Origin: an uncultured Varibaculum sp.
GTDB lineage: Bacteria > Actinomycetota > Actinomycetes > Actinomycetales > Actinomycetaceae
Assembly (NCBI GenBank): GCA_947255165.1
Contig: CAMYFZ010000053.1
Coordinates: 1-12,748, forward strand
Direction of reading: 5' to 3'
DNA: 12,748 nucleotides
Every line of letters starts with the position of its first letter. Position 1 is the first letter of the stretch. A program made the position numbers and the translations under genes. Of this stretch, positions 6,717 to 12,748 are shown in pieces. A model generated the notes under the pieces. It saw nothing but the letters and a program-made list of their open reading frames with translations, ran no database searches and had not been told where the DNA came from.

Positions 6717-9700
6717 CTAGTTTCTTGAGCGGCGGCTATATAGCAGGAACCCGCCTGCCATCGTGGACAGCAGAGCCGCCAGCAACGCCAACTGCGCGGT
6801 GCTACCGGTTTTCTCCAGCGGGTTGCCAGCTGTTGGTCCCGCCACCTTAATGATGAGCGTAATGACTTCGGAAGTTTTATCCGGATAGGTCACTCGCACC
6901 TTCACTGGGTAATCACCCGGCGCCGCATTTGCGGGAATCTTCGCAGTCACCGCACCCGTATCAGGATCCACCGTCACCCAATCTGGCCCACTAACCTTGC
7001 TATAGGTAGTACCTGTCGGCAACGGTTTGCCGTCTCTATTCTTCGGACCCGGAACCTCAAGGCTCGTCCCCGCCTCACCAGGCTTCGGATCTGAATACTT
7101 CGGATCATAAATCGTGTTTTGGTCAGGCGGGTTCACCGTAAATGTGAAGGTGGATGAAACCGGAGCTCCGTCCTCCCCGATAGCGGTTACAGTCACCGTC
7201 TGCGGACCGTTTGTCGGCTCCGTGGGAGTTCCGACGATCTTTCCTTGTGTCTGATCGTAGGTCAAACCCTTGGGCAAACCGGTAACTGTTATCGGATGGT
7301 TCGGATCTCGATGCTGCACCTCAATGGGAATAGGCGTCAGGGGATCTCCCTGCTTTCCAACCTGGTTCGGTATCGGGGTAATCGTCGCCGAGGCTCTGGG
7401 TTTCTGCGTCACCGTGGCTTTGGCAATAGCCGTATCCTGGGTACCGTCCTTGTACTTGACGACAACTTTAATGTTGTAGTCCTGTGGGTTCGCATCAAGT
7501 CCCGGCGTCATATTGATGGCACCGGTGTTCTCATCGACACTGACCCAATCCGGCATTCCGTCCGCTTTATAGAACTTGGTGCCGTCAGGCTTAGGTACTT
7601 CAGTGCCGTCCTTCTCCTTGAAAATCGGAGGATTAGTGGTCTTGGTTTGACCTTGTTCGATAACCTCTGTTTCGCCGTAGATCGGATTCGGCACCGGTTT
7701 ATATTCAGGTGTCACCACTTCGGTTTGACCGTTCACTTTAACTATGGCGGAGGCGGTTCCCTTTGAGCCGTTGCCGTAGTTAATAACTACCGGTATCTCG
7801 TGGTTGCCGATGGTGGCATCCGATGGAATAACCCAGGTAATGGCACCCGTGTTGGAGTTAATGGTTGCTCCCGTCGGAGCACCTGCTCCCAGAGTATAGG
7901 TGGTTCCGGTAGGTGGCGTACCGGCAGCGTTAGTAACCGTGTCCTTGAAAGTCGGAGCCGGAACTGTCACGGTGTCTATGCCGCGAGTGCCTTCCTTAGT
8001 TCCGTCGTACTCGGGGGTGAGACGCTGCTGAGCGGTACATCCGTCGGTATCTACCGTTGACGAGGCAGGAGTATCCGGGCACTTATCATTCTCGTCATTA
8101 ACCCCGTCATGGTCGCTATCCGCAGCCGGAACCGGGGGCTTGGCATTCACGTGCACCGGCACCGTGACATCGTCGAAGGTGCCGTCGGGATAGGTGACAT
8201 GAATCACCGCGTTATAGTCCCCTGCCGGGGTGTCTGCCGGCGGTTTAATCGTCACCGCTCCAGTGTTGGGATCGACCGTAATCCAATCCGGACCAGAGGT
8301 CTTGGAGTATGTAGTCCCATTGGGAAGCGGGTTACCATCCGCATTCTTAGGCGTCGGTAACGTCTGGGTGCCACCCTGGTCAACAGGCGGGGCATCCTGA
8401 TACTTCGGATCGTTGCCATTCGAAATCGATGCCACAGAAACCTTGGCATTAGCGCTGAGGGTGCCGCCGTTATCGGGGAAAGTCACTTTCACCGGAATGG
8501 ACACATCACCCAACGCCTGGTTCGTAGGCACATCCCAGGTGATTGCTCCCGTGTCTGGATCCACCTTGATATCGCTTGCGCTCACGCCGCTGGGCAGGTG
8601 ATCCGTGTCCAAAGCGTACTTGGTGCCAGCCGGCTCCGTGTTGGGAGCTCCGTTGATGGCGTTCTTGTATGTCGGTGCCGGGACAGTAACGCTAGTCCCT
8701 GGAGCGACCTTCTGCGAACTATATTCCGGCAGGTACTTCTGGTTCGCGGCGCACCCGTCGCTATCTACCTTCAACCCCGGGTTAGTGCCGGGGCAAACAT
8801 CCTTAGTGTCATCTACCCCATCCTTGTCGGTATCCGGTTTGGGTGCCGGGTTAATAGTGATAGAGAAAGAAGTGGAAACTACTTTTCCATCCTGTCCTTT
8901 GACTTTCACCGTAACCGGGTAGGTTTTCGGGTTTTCCAGAGGATTGCCCGCATCGTCCACCGGGTTAACCGTACCGGTAATGGTGCCGGTATTCGGGTCA
9001 TAATCCAGCCCCGCGGGCAATCCTTCGAAGGTGGGTGGCTCCACTCCGTTAGCGATTTCTACCGGGATCGGGTTAATTGGCTGTCCGGCAGTCCCGCTTT
9101 GGTCAGCAATCGGCGTGATAGTCGCGGGTTTATCCGGAGGTGTAACCGTGTATTTGAAGGTCTGGGTTACTTCTTTACCGTCCTTACCTACAGCTTTAAT
9201 GGTGACCACGGAGGGATCGCCGCTGGGGCTGGCTGTCGTGGGAGTACCGGTAATTTGCTTGGTCGCAGGATCGAAAGACAGCCCGTCAGGCAGTCCGCTC
9301 ACCGTTAGGGTGCCGGGCTTGATGTTTTCTGCACTCACGGTTATAGGGGTGATTGCCTCTCCCGCCTTTGAGCTTTTATCGCCGGGATTGGTGATGCTGC
9401 CAGCTGGAGGCGCCGGCGCGTCATTCACTTTGAACGGCGCATTTGCTGTCTTGGTTCCACCACTATTGGGATATGTGAGCTTCACCGGGAGATTGTAGGT
9501 TCCGGCAGCTGTCGTCTGGGGAATGTTCCAAGTTACCTCGCCGCTATTGGGATTCACACTCACGTCAGAAGCGTTCACGCCAGCAGGCAGGTTAGTGGTG
9601 TCCAACTGGTAGGAAATGCCGCTGACGGGCGGGGTGGTGGAGGCGGGAGTGGAACCGAGGGTGTCTTGGAACTTCGGCAGTCCCGAACTGGCGGTAGCCC

Positions 9701-11936
9701 CAGGATCCGAAGTCGTAGTCTCATAGCTCGTATCGTACTGCTGCGCATAGGTACAGCCGTTAGCCTGCACCGTGAGACCGGTGGGAGTATTGGAGCATTT
9801 ATCTTTATCATTTGCTACCCCATCACCATCGTCATCCAGGGGAGCTTGGATAATGAAGGGAACACTCGCAGGTTCTGAAATTTTGACGGATCCTCCGCCA
9901 GCAATTCGCTTGGAGTAAGTCATTTTCACCGGGACCGAAATGACGGTGCCGTCCTCACCGGCGGGGCTCTTCCAAGTAACCGCCCCCGTCGAGGGATTAA
10001 TGGAAAAATCATCCTCATTTAGACCGGCCTCGGTCATCTTTGCCTTGTCGAGTTCGAAAACCGGATTATAACCCTCAGGCAATGACGGATCCTGCTCTAC
10101 CTCGTCAGTATCTTTCTTATCGAAAGTAGGAGCCGCAGAAGTTGCTTCCACGCCCACCTTGGTTTTGGTCTGCTGGTAATTGGCATCGTAATCCGGCAGC
10201 ACCGCCAGGAAGGAATCGGTACCTAAAACTACTACGTCTTTCCCTTGCTCATCTACCGAGGTCAACACCGCGTTATACACAGTGTTTTCCTTCAAATCTA
10301 CCGGGACTTTAAACGGACAAGATTTTAAAATACCGCTGTTGTCAGCTGTTAAGTCGCAGCTTTCTACCTGCTTCTCACTGGGGTCGTACCAGGTGATTCT
10401 ATATTTATTGCTATCAATCTTATTGGCAGGAGCCAGCCCCTCGGTAGAGGTGTTTACCGTGGTACCCGGGGTGGCGGCATGGGTACTGGTGTCATATTCC
10501 AGGACATCAAAATAGGTCTCTACCGGCACCAATCCCAGATTCAAGTCATCCCACTGTTCATTGGAGCCAGCAAAATTTCCGGTGACACCGAACGGCTTGA
10601 ACATAGCCGAGCCTTGGCGGGTGTCGAAGAAGTTGTTGCCGCGCCACGGATCCATGTATCCGATACCCTCTGGCTTATCAACCAAAGAAACGTTCAAATA
10701 GTCCCAGTTCACGTGCTTCTGGTCATTCCTACCAATCCCTTCCCAGGATCCGGTGTCGGGATCAGGCGCAACCTCGCCGCAAGTTCGTCCCGCCGGAACC
10801 GTCTGGCAGCTGCGTTGGTTATTACCCCAGCTGCCGTTGAACTGCAACGTGTAGGTGCCATCTGTTCCGGTAGTGGCCTGCACGGTTTCTGCGATCCACT
10901 TACAAGACCCCGTGTCTTTAGGGATTTGTTGCTGGATGTATTTTTGTAAGTTGGCTTCATCCTGGGCATCCCACCGGGAAGTAACAGGAGTGGTGGAGGC
11001 GGAGGCACGGAAAGTGTGATTCTGAAAAATCGCGGCTTTGTTGTCGGCGTAATACTTTTCAACTTGTTTCACGGCACAATCGCTCAGGTAAGACGCCCGC
11101 ACCTTCTGATCCTGTGCTACCTTGTCACCGGCAGGATTATTTAAATCCAACCAACGCGCCGAGCCCACGCCCTGCACCCAGTTCCAGTAGACCTTACCGG
11201 AGATATGACCACCTCGTGAACTCGACAGAGTGTTGGTGGTGTTGACGGTGGCGGCGCTAGTCTTGGCGGGGTCTTGTTTCTCCACAAAGAAGGTGTCCGC
11301 GCCCTTGACACCGTAGGTGTTACCCCAATAGGCGTTACCGGTGGAGTCCTGAACTATACCGTCCGGAGAGGGACGCTGACCGTATCCCCAGAATTGGTTG
11401 AGATTTTCGCGATCCGGGTTGATGACCCAAATCTGGATTTTTTCGTTATACATTCCCCCCGGATGCAAACCGACTTCACCGTCAAAAGTACGTTTCACCC
11501 CATTAACATCGGTGTAGGGCAGCATTTTTATCTTAAAATTACCGTTGACATCGGTGGTGCCCTTGTAGATGGGCGACGCCCACCTGCCTTTGGACTTAGA
11601 GCCTTCGCTCCACTGGGCGTACACCGTCACATTCGCCAGTCCGACCCCCAAGTCTGCGGTGGCAGAAATATTACCGGTAGCCGGTACTGCCAGTAGTTTC
11701 TTGACGGAACCGGAGACGGTTTTGGCGTCTATGGGAGACTGCGAAGAATCAATGGCATCCCGGAATTTCGCTGGAGCCTCTGCGTAAGCTGGCTGCGAGG
11801 ACGCTCCGAACATCACCGCTACTATTCCTAGTAGCACTAAAGAAAATCCGGCGCTGACAGCCGCTATTTTCTGGATCTTTCGGCGACTGTTATCGCGGAA
11901 ATTTGTGGTAGTAACGAGGGAAAGCAAATGCCTCAT
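6717..11936 (-). CDS. Giant secreted, cell-wall-anchored multidomain surface protein (Rib/YPDG, He_PIG and TSP3-like modules)
   Basis: A 1739-residue exported protein, probably sortase-anchored and exposed on the cell surface. Order of parts: signal peptide 1-52; head region about 53-590 with two segments resembling Cna_B/carboxypeptidase-regulatory sandwiches (ISATADLGVGLANVTVYAQW from 90; HISGKVYWNW from 244, ending near DGTYTLQF) and six cysteines (287, 345, 377, 386, 527, 540); then seven Rib/YPDG-like modules, three Ig-like He_PIG modules and three Asp-rich thrombospondin-type-3-like cassettes; LEKTG at 1707-1711; hydrophobic 1715-1733; tail YSRRSRN. Total cysteine count is twelve, all pairable. 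The start at 11936 is chosen because a signal peptide begins there and AAAGG lies 7 nt upstream; the frame stays open to 12152 but that would bury the signal. Relatives are adhesins or wall-structure proteins; ligand unknown. DNA composition is not obviously unlike its neighbours. It is divergent from the nitroreductase gene. Confidence 0.9.
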   Translation of the reverse strand: MRHLLSLVTTTNFRDNSRRKIQKIAAVSAGFSLVLLGIVAVMFGASSQPAYAEAPAKFRDAIDSSQSPIDAKTVSGSVKKLLAVPATGNISATADLGVGLANVTVYAQWSEGSKSKGRWASPIYKGTTDVNGNFKIKMLPYTDVNGVKRTFDGEVGLHPGGMYNEKIQIWVINPDRENLNQFWGYGQRPSPDGIVQDSTGNAYWGNTYGVKGADTFFVEKQDPAKTSAATVNTTNTLSSSRGGHISGKVYWNWVQGVGSARWLDLNNPAGDKVAQDQKVRASYLSDCAVKQVEKYYADNKAAIFQNHTFRASASTTPVTSRWDAQDEANLQKYIQQQIPKDTGSCKWIAETVQATTGTDGTYTLQFNGSWGNNQRSCQTVPAGRTCGEVAPDPDTGSWEGIGRNDQKHVNWDYLNVSLVDKPEGIGYMDPWRGNNFFDTRQGSAMFKPFGVTGNFAGSNEQWDDLNLGLVPVETYFDVLEYDTSTHAATPGTTVNTSTEGLAPANKIDSNKYRITWYDPSEKQVESCDLTADNSGILKSCPFKVPVDLKENTVYNAVLTSVDEQGKDVVVLGTDSFLAVLPDYDANYQQTKTKVGVEATSAAPTFDKKDTDEVEQDPSLPEGYNPVFELDKAKMTEAGLNEDDFSINPSTGAVTWKSPAGEDGTVISVPVKMTYSKRIAGGGSVKISEPASVPFIIQAPLDDDGDGVANDKDKCSNTPTGLTVQANGCTYAQQYDTSYETTTSDPGATASSGLPKFQDTLGSTPASTTPPVSGISYQLDTTNLPAGVNASDVSVNPNSGEVTWNIPQTTAAGTYNLPVKLTYPNSGGTKTANAPFKVNDAPAPPAGSITNPGDKSSKAGEAITPITVSAENIKPGTLTVSGLPDGLSFDPATKQITGTPTTASPSGDPSVVTIKAVGKDGKEVTQTFKYTVTPPDKPATITPIADQSGTAGQPINPIPVEIANGVEPPTFEGLPAGLDYDPNTGTITGTVNPVDDAGNPLENPKTYPVTVKVKGQDGKVVSTSFSITINPAPKPDTDKDGVDDTKDVCPGTNPGLKVDSDGCAANQKYLPEYSSQKVAPGTSVTVPAPTYKNAINGAPNTEPAGTKYALDTDHLPSGVSASDIKVDPDTGAITWDVPTNQALGDVSIPVKVTFPDNGGTLSANAKVSVASISNGNDPKYQDAPPVDQGGTQTLPTPKNADGNPLPNGTTYSKTSGPDWITVDPNTGAVTIKPPADTPAGDYNAVIHVTYPDGTFDDVTVPVHVNAKPPVPAADSDHDGVNDENDKCPDTPASSTVDTDGCTAQQRLTPEYDGTKEGTRGIDTVTVPAPTFKDTVTNAAGTPPTGTTYTLGAGAPTGATINSNTGAITWVIPSDATIGNHEIPVVINYGNGSKGTASAIVKVNGQTEVVTPEYKPVPNPIYGETEVIEQGQTKTTNPPIFKEKDGTEVPKPDGTKFYKADGMPDWVSVDENTGAINMTPGLDANPQDYNIKVVVKYKDGTQDTAIAKATVTQKPRASATITPIPNQVGKQGDPLTPIPIEVQHRDPNHPITVTGLPKGLTYDQTQGKIVGTPTEPTNGPQTVTVTAIGEDGAPVSSTFTFTVNPPDQNTIYDPKYSDPKPGEAGTSLEVPGPKNRDGKPLPTGTTYSKVSGPDWVTVDPDTGAVTAKIPANAAPGDYPVKVRVTYPDKTSEVITLIIKVAGPTAGNPLEKTGSTAQLALLAALLSTMAGGFLLYSRRSRN
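6720..6821 (-). other. C-terminal sorting signal with atypical LEKTG motif
   Basis: Residues 1706-1739: PLEKTG, a short STAQ spacer, a hydrophobic stretch LALLAALLSTMAGGFLL, then YSRRSRN. The layout is that of a sortase substrate, but Glu replaces the usual Pro (LPxTG) or the Ala of LAxTG signals. No sortase gene is in the window. Confidence 0.8.
7128..7397 (-). repeat. Third He_PIG-type Ig-like module
   Basis: Residues 1514-1603, with ITPIPNQVGKQGDPLTPIPI at the start, GLPKGLTYDQTQGKIVGTPT as the core and STFTFTVNPP at the end. It lies alone between Rib-like modules six and seven. Confidence 0.8.
8025..8123 (-). repeat. TSP3-like Ca-binding cassette 3
   Basis: Residues 1272-1304. DSDHDGVNDENDKCPDTPAS leads to STVDTDGC (Cys1286, Cys1300). 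It lies between Rib-like modules four and five. Of the three it is closest to the DxDxDGVxDxxDxCPxTP consensus. Confidence 0.8.
8739..8837 (-). repeat. TSP3-like Ca-binding cassette 2
   Basis: Residues 1034-1066. DTDKDGVDDTKDVCPGTNPG leads to LKVDSDGC (Cys1048, Cys1062). The 13-residue gap between the cysteines is the same as in the other two cassettes. It follows the He_PIG pair. Confidence 0.78.
8847..9401 (-). repeat. Tandem pair of He_PIG-type Ig-like modules
   Basis: Residues 846-933 and 938-1030. Each opens with ITNPGDKSSKAGE or ITPIADQSGTAGQ, followed by PI-V. Each then carries the diagnostic core GLPDGLSFDPATKQITGTPT (first) or GLPAGLDYDPNTGTITGTV (second) and ends in a VTVK...FxxTxxP strand. 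These cadherin/Ig-like modules act as stalk spacers in bacterial surface proteins. Confidence 0.8.
9744..9839 (-). repeat. TSP3-like Ca-binding cassette 1
   Basis: Residues 700-731. DDDGDGVANDKDKC is an Asp-rich loop of the thrombospondin type 3 kind, then NTPTGLTV and a second cysteine in NGC (Cys714, Cys728). Calcium binding and a Cys-Cys bridge are family expectations. Confidence 0.75.
11781..11936 (-). other. Signal peptide of the surface protein
   Basis: Residues 1-52. A long n-region carries RRK at 18-20; the hydrophobic core runs from about 24 to 44 (AAVSAGFSLVLLGIVAVMF); SSQPAYA precedes a likely signal peptidase I cut after Ala52 (AYA|EA). It is Sec-type. It has no YSIRK motif and no lipobox cysteine. 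Confidence 0.85.
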
Positions 11937-11981
11937 TGCTCTGCCTTTCTGTCTACTCAGCTGAATCGCCCTAAACCTATA

Positions 11982-12011
11982 TATAAAGGCAAAGTTCAAC
12001 CGCTCAGCCAA
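11982..12011 (-). promoter_or_regulatory. Candidate promoter of the surface-protein gene
   Basis: On the minus strand, TTGGCT (12006-12011) and TTTATA (11982-11987) are 18 nt apart, at the edge of a TTTATATATA run. Transcription would begin near 11975, giving a leader of about 40 nt that contains AAAGG 7 nt before the ATG at 11936. A TTGAAC at 11994-11999 is a competing -35 without a well-placed -10. Confidence 0.35.
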
Positions 12012-12088
12012 TAACCCGACATTTTTCAACATTCTACCCGATAGCCCTTTAAGAAAGTAGCGAGGATAACCTAAGAAACTACCTCCCC

Positions 12089-12100
12089 GGAGCGCGCTCC
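12089..12100. promoter_or_regulatory. 12-bp perfect palindrome, possible operator
   Basis: GGAGCGCGCTCC reads the same on both strands. It is flanked by CTCCCC on the left and CTAGGGGA on the right, extending the symmetry imperfectly. It lies in the 343-bp region between the divergent surface-protein and nitroreductase genes, about 80 bp upstream of the candidate promoter at 11982-12011. A dimeric repressor site is possible; chance in GC-rich DNA cannot be excluded. Confidence 0.3.
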
Positions 12101-12189
12101 CTAGGGGAACAGTGCCGAACATTCCTAAAGCAACACTACGAAGTCTCGTCAATACCCGTTTGGAACCACAACTCGTGGGGAGAGGTTTT

Positions 12190-12246
12190 ATGCGCCGGGA
12201 GCTGAATTCTGGTTCCTCCCCTAGCGGGGGGCAAGCTTTCTCCTAG
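12190..12246 (+). CDS. Possible 18-codon leader peptide upstream of the nitroreductase gene
   Basis: ATG at 12190 opens an 18-residue frame (MRRELNSGSSPSGGQAFS) ending at TAG 12244-12246. GGGGAG, 7 nt before the ATG, is a good Shine-Dalgarno match. The stop lies 33 nt before the ATG of the nitroreductase gene. A CCCC-TAGC-GGGG mini-hairpin falls inside the frame. It might be an upstream ORF controlling its neighbour, but the peptide has no run of a regulatory amino acid and no cysteine, so function is unproven. Confidence 0.25.
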   Translation: MRRELNSGSSPSGGQAFS

Positions 12247-12279
12247 AAGATTAAGAGGAAACAGAGGAAAGGAATAGCT

Positions 12280-12748
12280 ATGAAGACCTTGGAACTATTA
12301 CAGGATCGCCGCTCCCGTTACCATTTGGAGAGGAAAATCCCCTTAAGCCACCAGGAACTGCTGGATTTGATTGACGAGGTTACCGCGCAGGTGCCGGATG
12401 CTTTCAATATGCAGTCGCAGCGACTCCTGGTAGTTACCGGCGAGAATCAAGACGCCCTCTGGAATCGGGTTTTCGAGGTTTTTGAAGGTAAAGTTCCGCG
12501 GGAAAAGATCGATTCTTTCCGCGCTGGTTACGGCACTATTCTCTACTTCTATGACCAGGAAGTCACCGAAGAAATGGCGGGCAAGTTCACCACCTATGCT
12601 GACAAGTTCCCGCACTGGGCAGCGCAATCCCTGGCCATGTTGCAGTTTTCGCTGTGGGTAGCGCTCCGCGAGGCGGGCATTGGCGCTTCGCTACAGCACT
12701 ACAATCCGGTGATTGACCACGCGGTGAAGCAAATGTTTGACCTGCCCG
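12280..12748 (+). CDS. Nitroreductase family protein (HBN1/Frm2-type), 5' part, cut by window edge
   Basis: The first 156 codons of a flavin-dependent nitroreductase-fold protein; full members are about 200 residues, so roughly a quarter is missing. Visible features: the opening RRSRY at 10-14, where the family contacts FMN phosphate; PDAFNMQSQR at 39-48; SFRAGYGTILYFYD at 79-92; FPHWAAQSLAM at 110-120; and GIGASLQHYNPVID at 133-146. The last is characteristic of the fungal HBN1/Frm2 and bacterial relatives described as putative nitroreductases or lipid-stress proteins. Expected chemistry is NAD(P)H-dependent reduction of nitro- or quinone-type compounds in the cytoplasm; the natural substrate is not known. 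The ATG start is supported by AAAGGA 6 nt upstream. It is divergent from the surface-protein gene. Confidence 0.88.
   Translation, partial: MKTLELLQDRRSRYHLERKIPLSHQELLDLIDEVTAQVPDAFNMQSQRLLVVTGENQDALWNRVFEVFEGKVPREKIDSFRAGYGTILYFYDQEVTEEMAGKFTTYADKFPHWAAQSLAMLQFSLWVALREAGIGASLQHYNPVIDHAVKQMFDLP

Larger units (their letters stand above)
6843..10133 (-). repeat. Seven Rib/YPDG-like extracellular modules, dispersed
   Basis: Seven diverged modules of about 75-95 residues share the frame: proline-rich lead-in, GTxY, VDPxTGAVTW/I, a proline/glycine turn, then a strand ending TYPDGT or a variant. Residue spans (approximate) and DNA: 602-697 (9846-10133), 752-837 (9426-9683), 1087-1168 (8433-8678), 1176-1264 (8145-8411), 1327-1401 (7734-7958), 1436-1509 (7410-7631), 1611-1698 (6843-7106). 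Modules 4 and 7 are closest, sharing PLP(N/T)GTTYSK and SGPDW(I/V)TVDP. Module 4 has the classic VTYPDGTFDDVTVPV. Their DNA has diverged at most wobble positions, so these are old duplications, not recent tandem copies. Confidence 0.75.
11937..12279. promoter_or_regulatory. 343-bp divergent intergenic region
   Basis: This is the only gene-poor stretch over 300 bp. It holds the candidate surface-protein promoter (11982-12011), the 12-bp palindrome (12089-12100), a small CCCTAGGG palindrome (12099-12106), the possible leader ORF (12190-12246) and the ribosome site AAAGGA of the nitroreductase gene. I see no clear promoter for the nitroreductase; TTGGAA at 12160-12165 is a lone -35-like box. No tRNA, riboswitch or terminator is recognised here. 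Confidence 0.6.

Noticed and set aside
8025..9839. Asp-rich cassettes as dockerin or EF-hand domains
   Set aside because: Each has a single DxDxDG loop plus a conserved Cys pair and a CPxTP-type segment, which is the TSP3 pattern; dockerins need two linked loops and lack these cysteines.
7240..9880. Long plus-strand open frames opposite the surface-protein gene as real antisense genes
   Set aside because: They mirror the strong codon bias of the minus-strand gene, have no ribosome sites or recognisable domains, and lie wholly inside a well-supported coding region.
6843..10133. Recently expanded tandem DNA repeats or a CRISPR-like array
   Set aside because: The modules are similar only at protein level; DNA copies differ throughout and spacing is irregular.
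6717..11936. Surface-protein gene as a recently acquired island
   Set aside because: No tRNA attachment site, integrase, IS element or direct repeats flank it, and its base composition by eye is similar to its neighbours.
11937..12152. In-frame 72-residue N-terminal extension of the surface protein
   Set aside because: It would place the signal peptide about 90 residues inside the protein, has no good ribosome site, and overlaps the candidate promoter. The ATG at 11936 has AAAGG and a normal signal peptide.

Overview
The window looks like chromosomal DNA of a moderate-GC actinobacterium. Support: a tRNA-Gln(CUG) gene directly downstream of gltX, an FAH-family gene close to gltX (an arrangement I recall from Mycobacterium and Corynebacterium), candidate TAGANT -10 elements placed for leaderless mRNAs, and a large cell-wall-anchored protein with Rib/YPDG-type repeats. 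A genus in the Actinomycetaceae (Varibaculum- or Actinomyces-like) is my best guess, but this is inference from general character. No phage, IS element, CRISPR array or plasmid gene is visible.

Layout, left to right. Positions 1-41 (-) hold the 5' half of a tRNA-Gln(CUG) gene cut by the window edge, with a candidate promoter at 82-111. gltX (glutamyl-tRNA synthetase) lies at 143-1675 (-). A MalY/PatB-type PLP-dependent C-S lyase is at 1852-3036 (+). A small FAH-superfamily protein with eroded catalytic and metal-site residues is at 3113-3877 (-). Divergent from it, a SNF2-family ATPase is at 3933-6605 (+). A strong hairpin at 6658-6696 ends the next gene. That gene, at 6717-11936 (-), encodes a 1739-residue secreted, wall-anchored surface protein. 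A 343-base divergent regulatory region follows, holding a 12-bp palindrome and a possible 18-codon leader ORF. The start of an HBN1/Frm2-type nitroreductase at 12280 (+) runs off the right edge.

How the parts fit. gltX and tRNA-Gln form a translation unit; if this organism lacks GlnRS, as most actinobacteria do, GltX would charge tRNA-Gln with Glu for GatCAB to amidate. The MalY-like gene sits in opposite orientation between FAH and gltX, interrupting that pairing. The SNF2 ATPase stands alone, with no restriction, methylase or defence partner in view.

The most distinctive object is the surface protein. It has a signal peptide, about 540 residues of N-terminal region I cannot fully assign (two plausible Cna_B-like sandwiches and six cysteines), then a mosaic of seven Rib/YPDG-like modules, three Ig-like (He_PIG) modules and three Cys-paired thrombospondin-type-3-like Asp-rich cassettes. 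It ends in an atypical sorting signal, LEKTG. I see no clear evidence for a new multi-gene system. The best candidates for something undescribed are this protein's head region, its Ca-binding linker layout and its non-LPXTG anchor.
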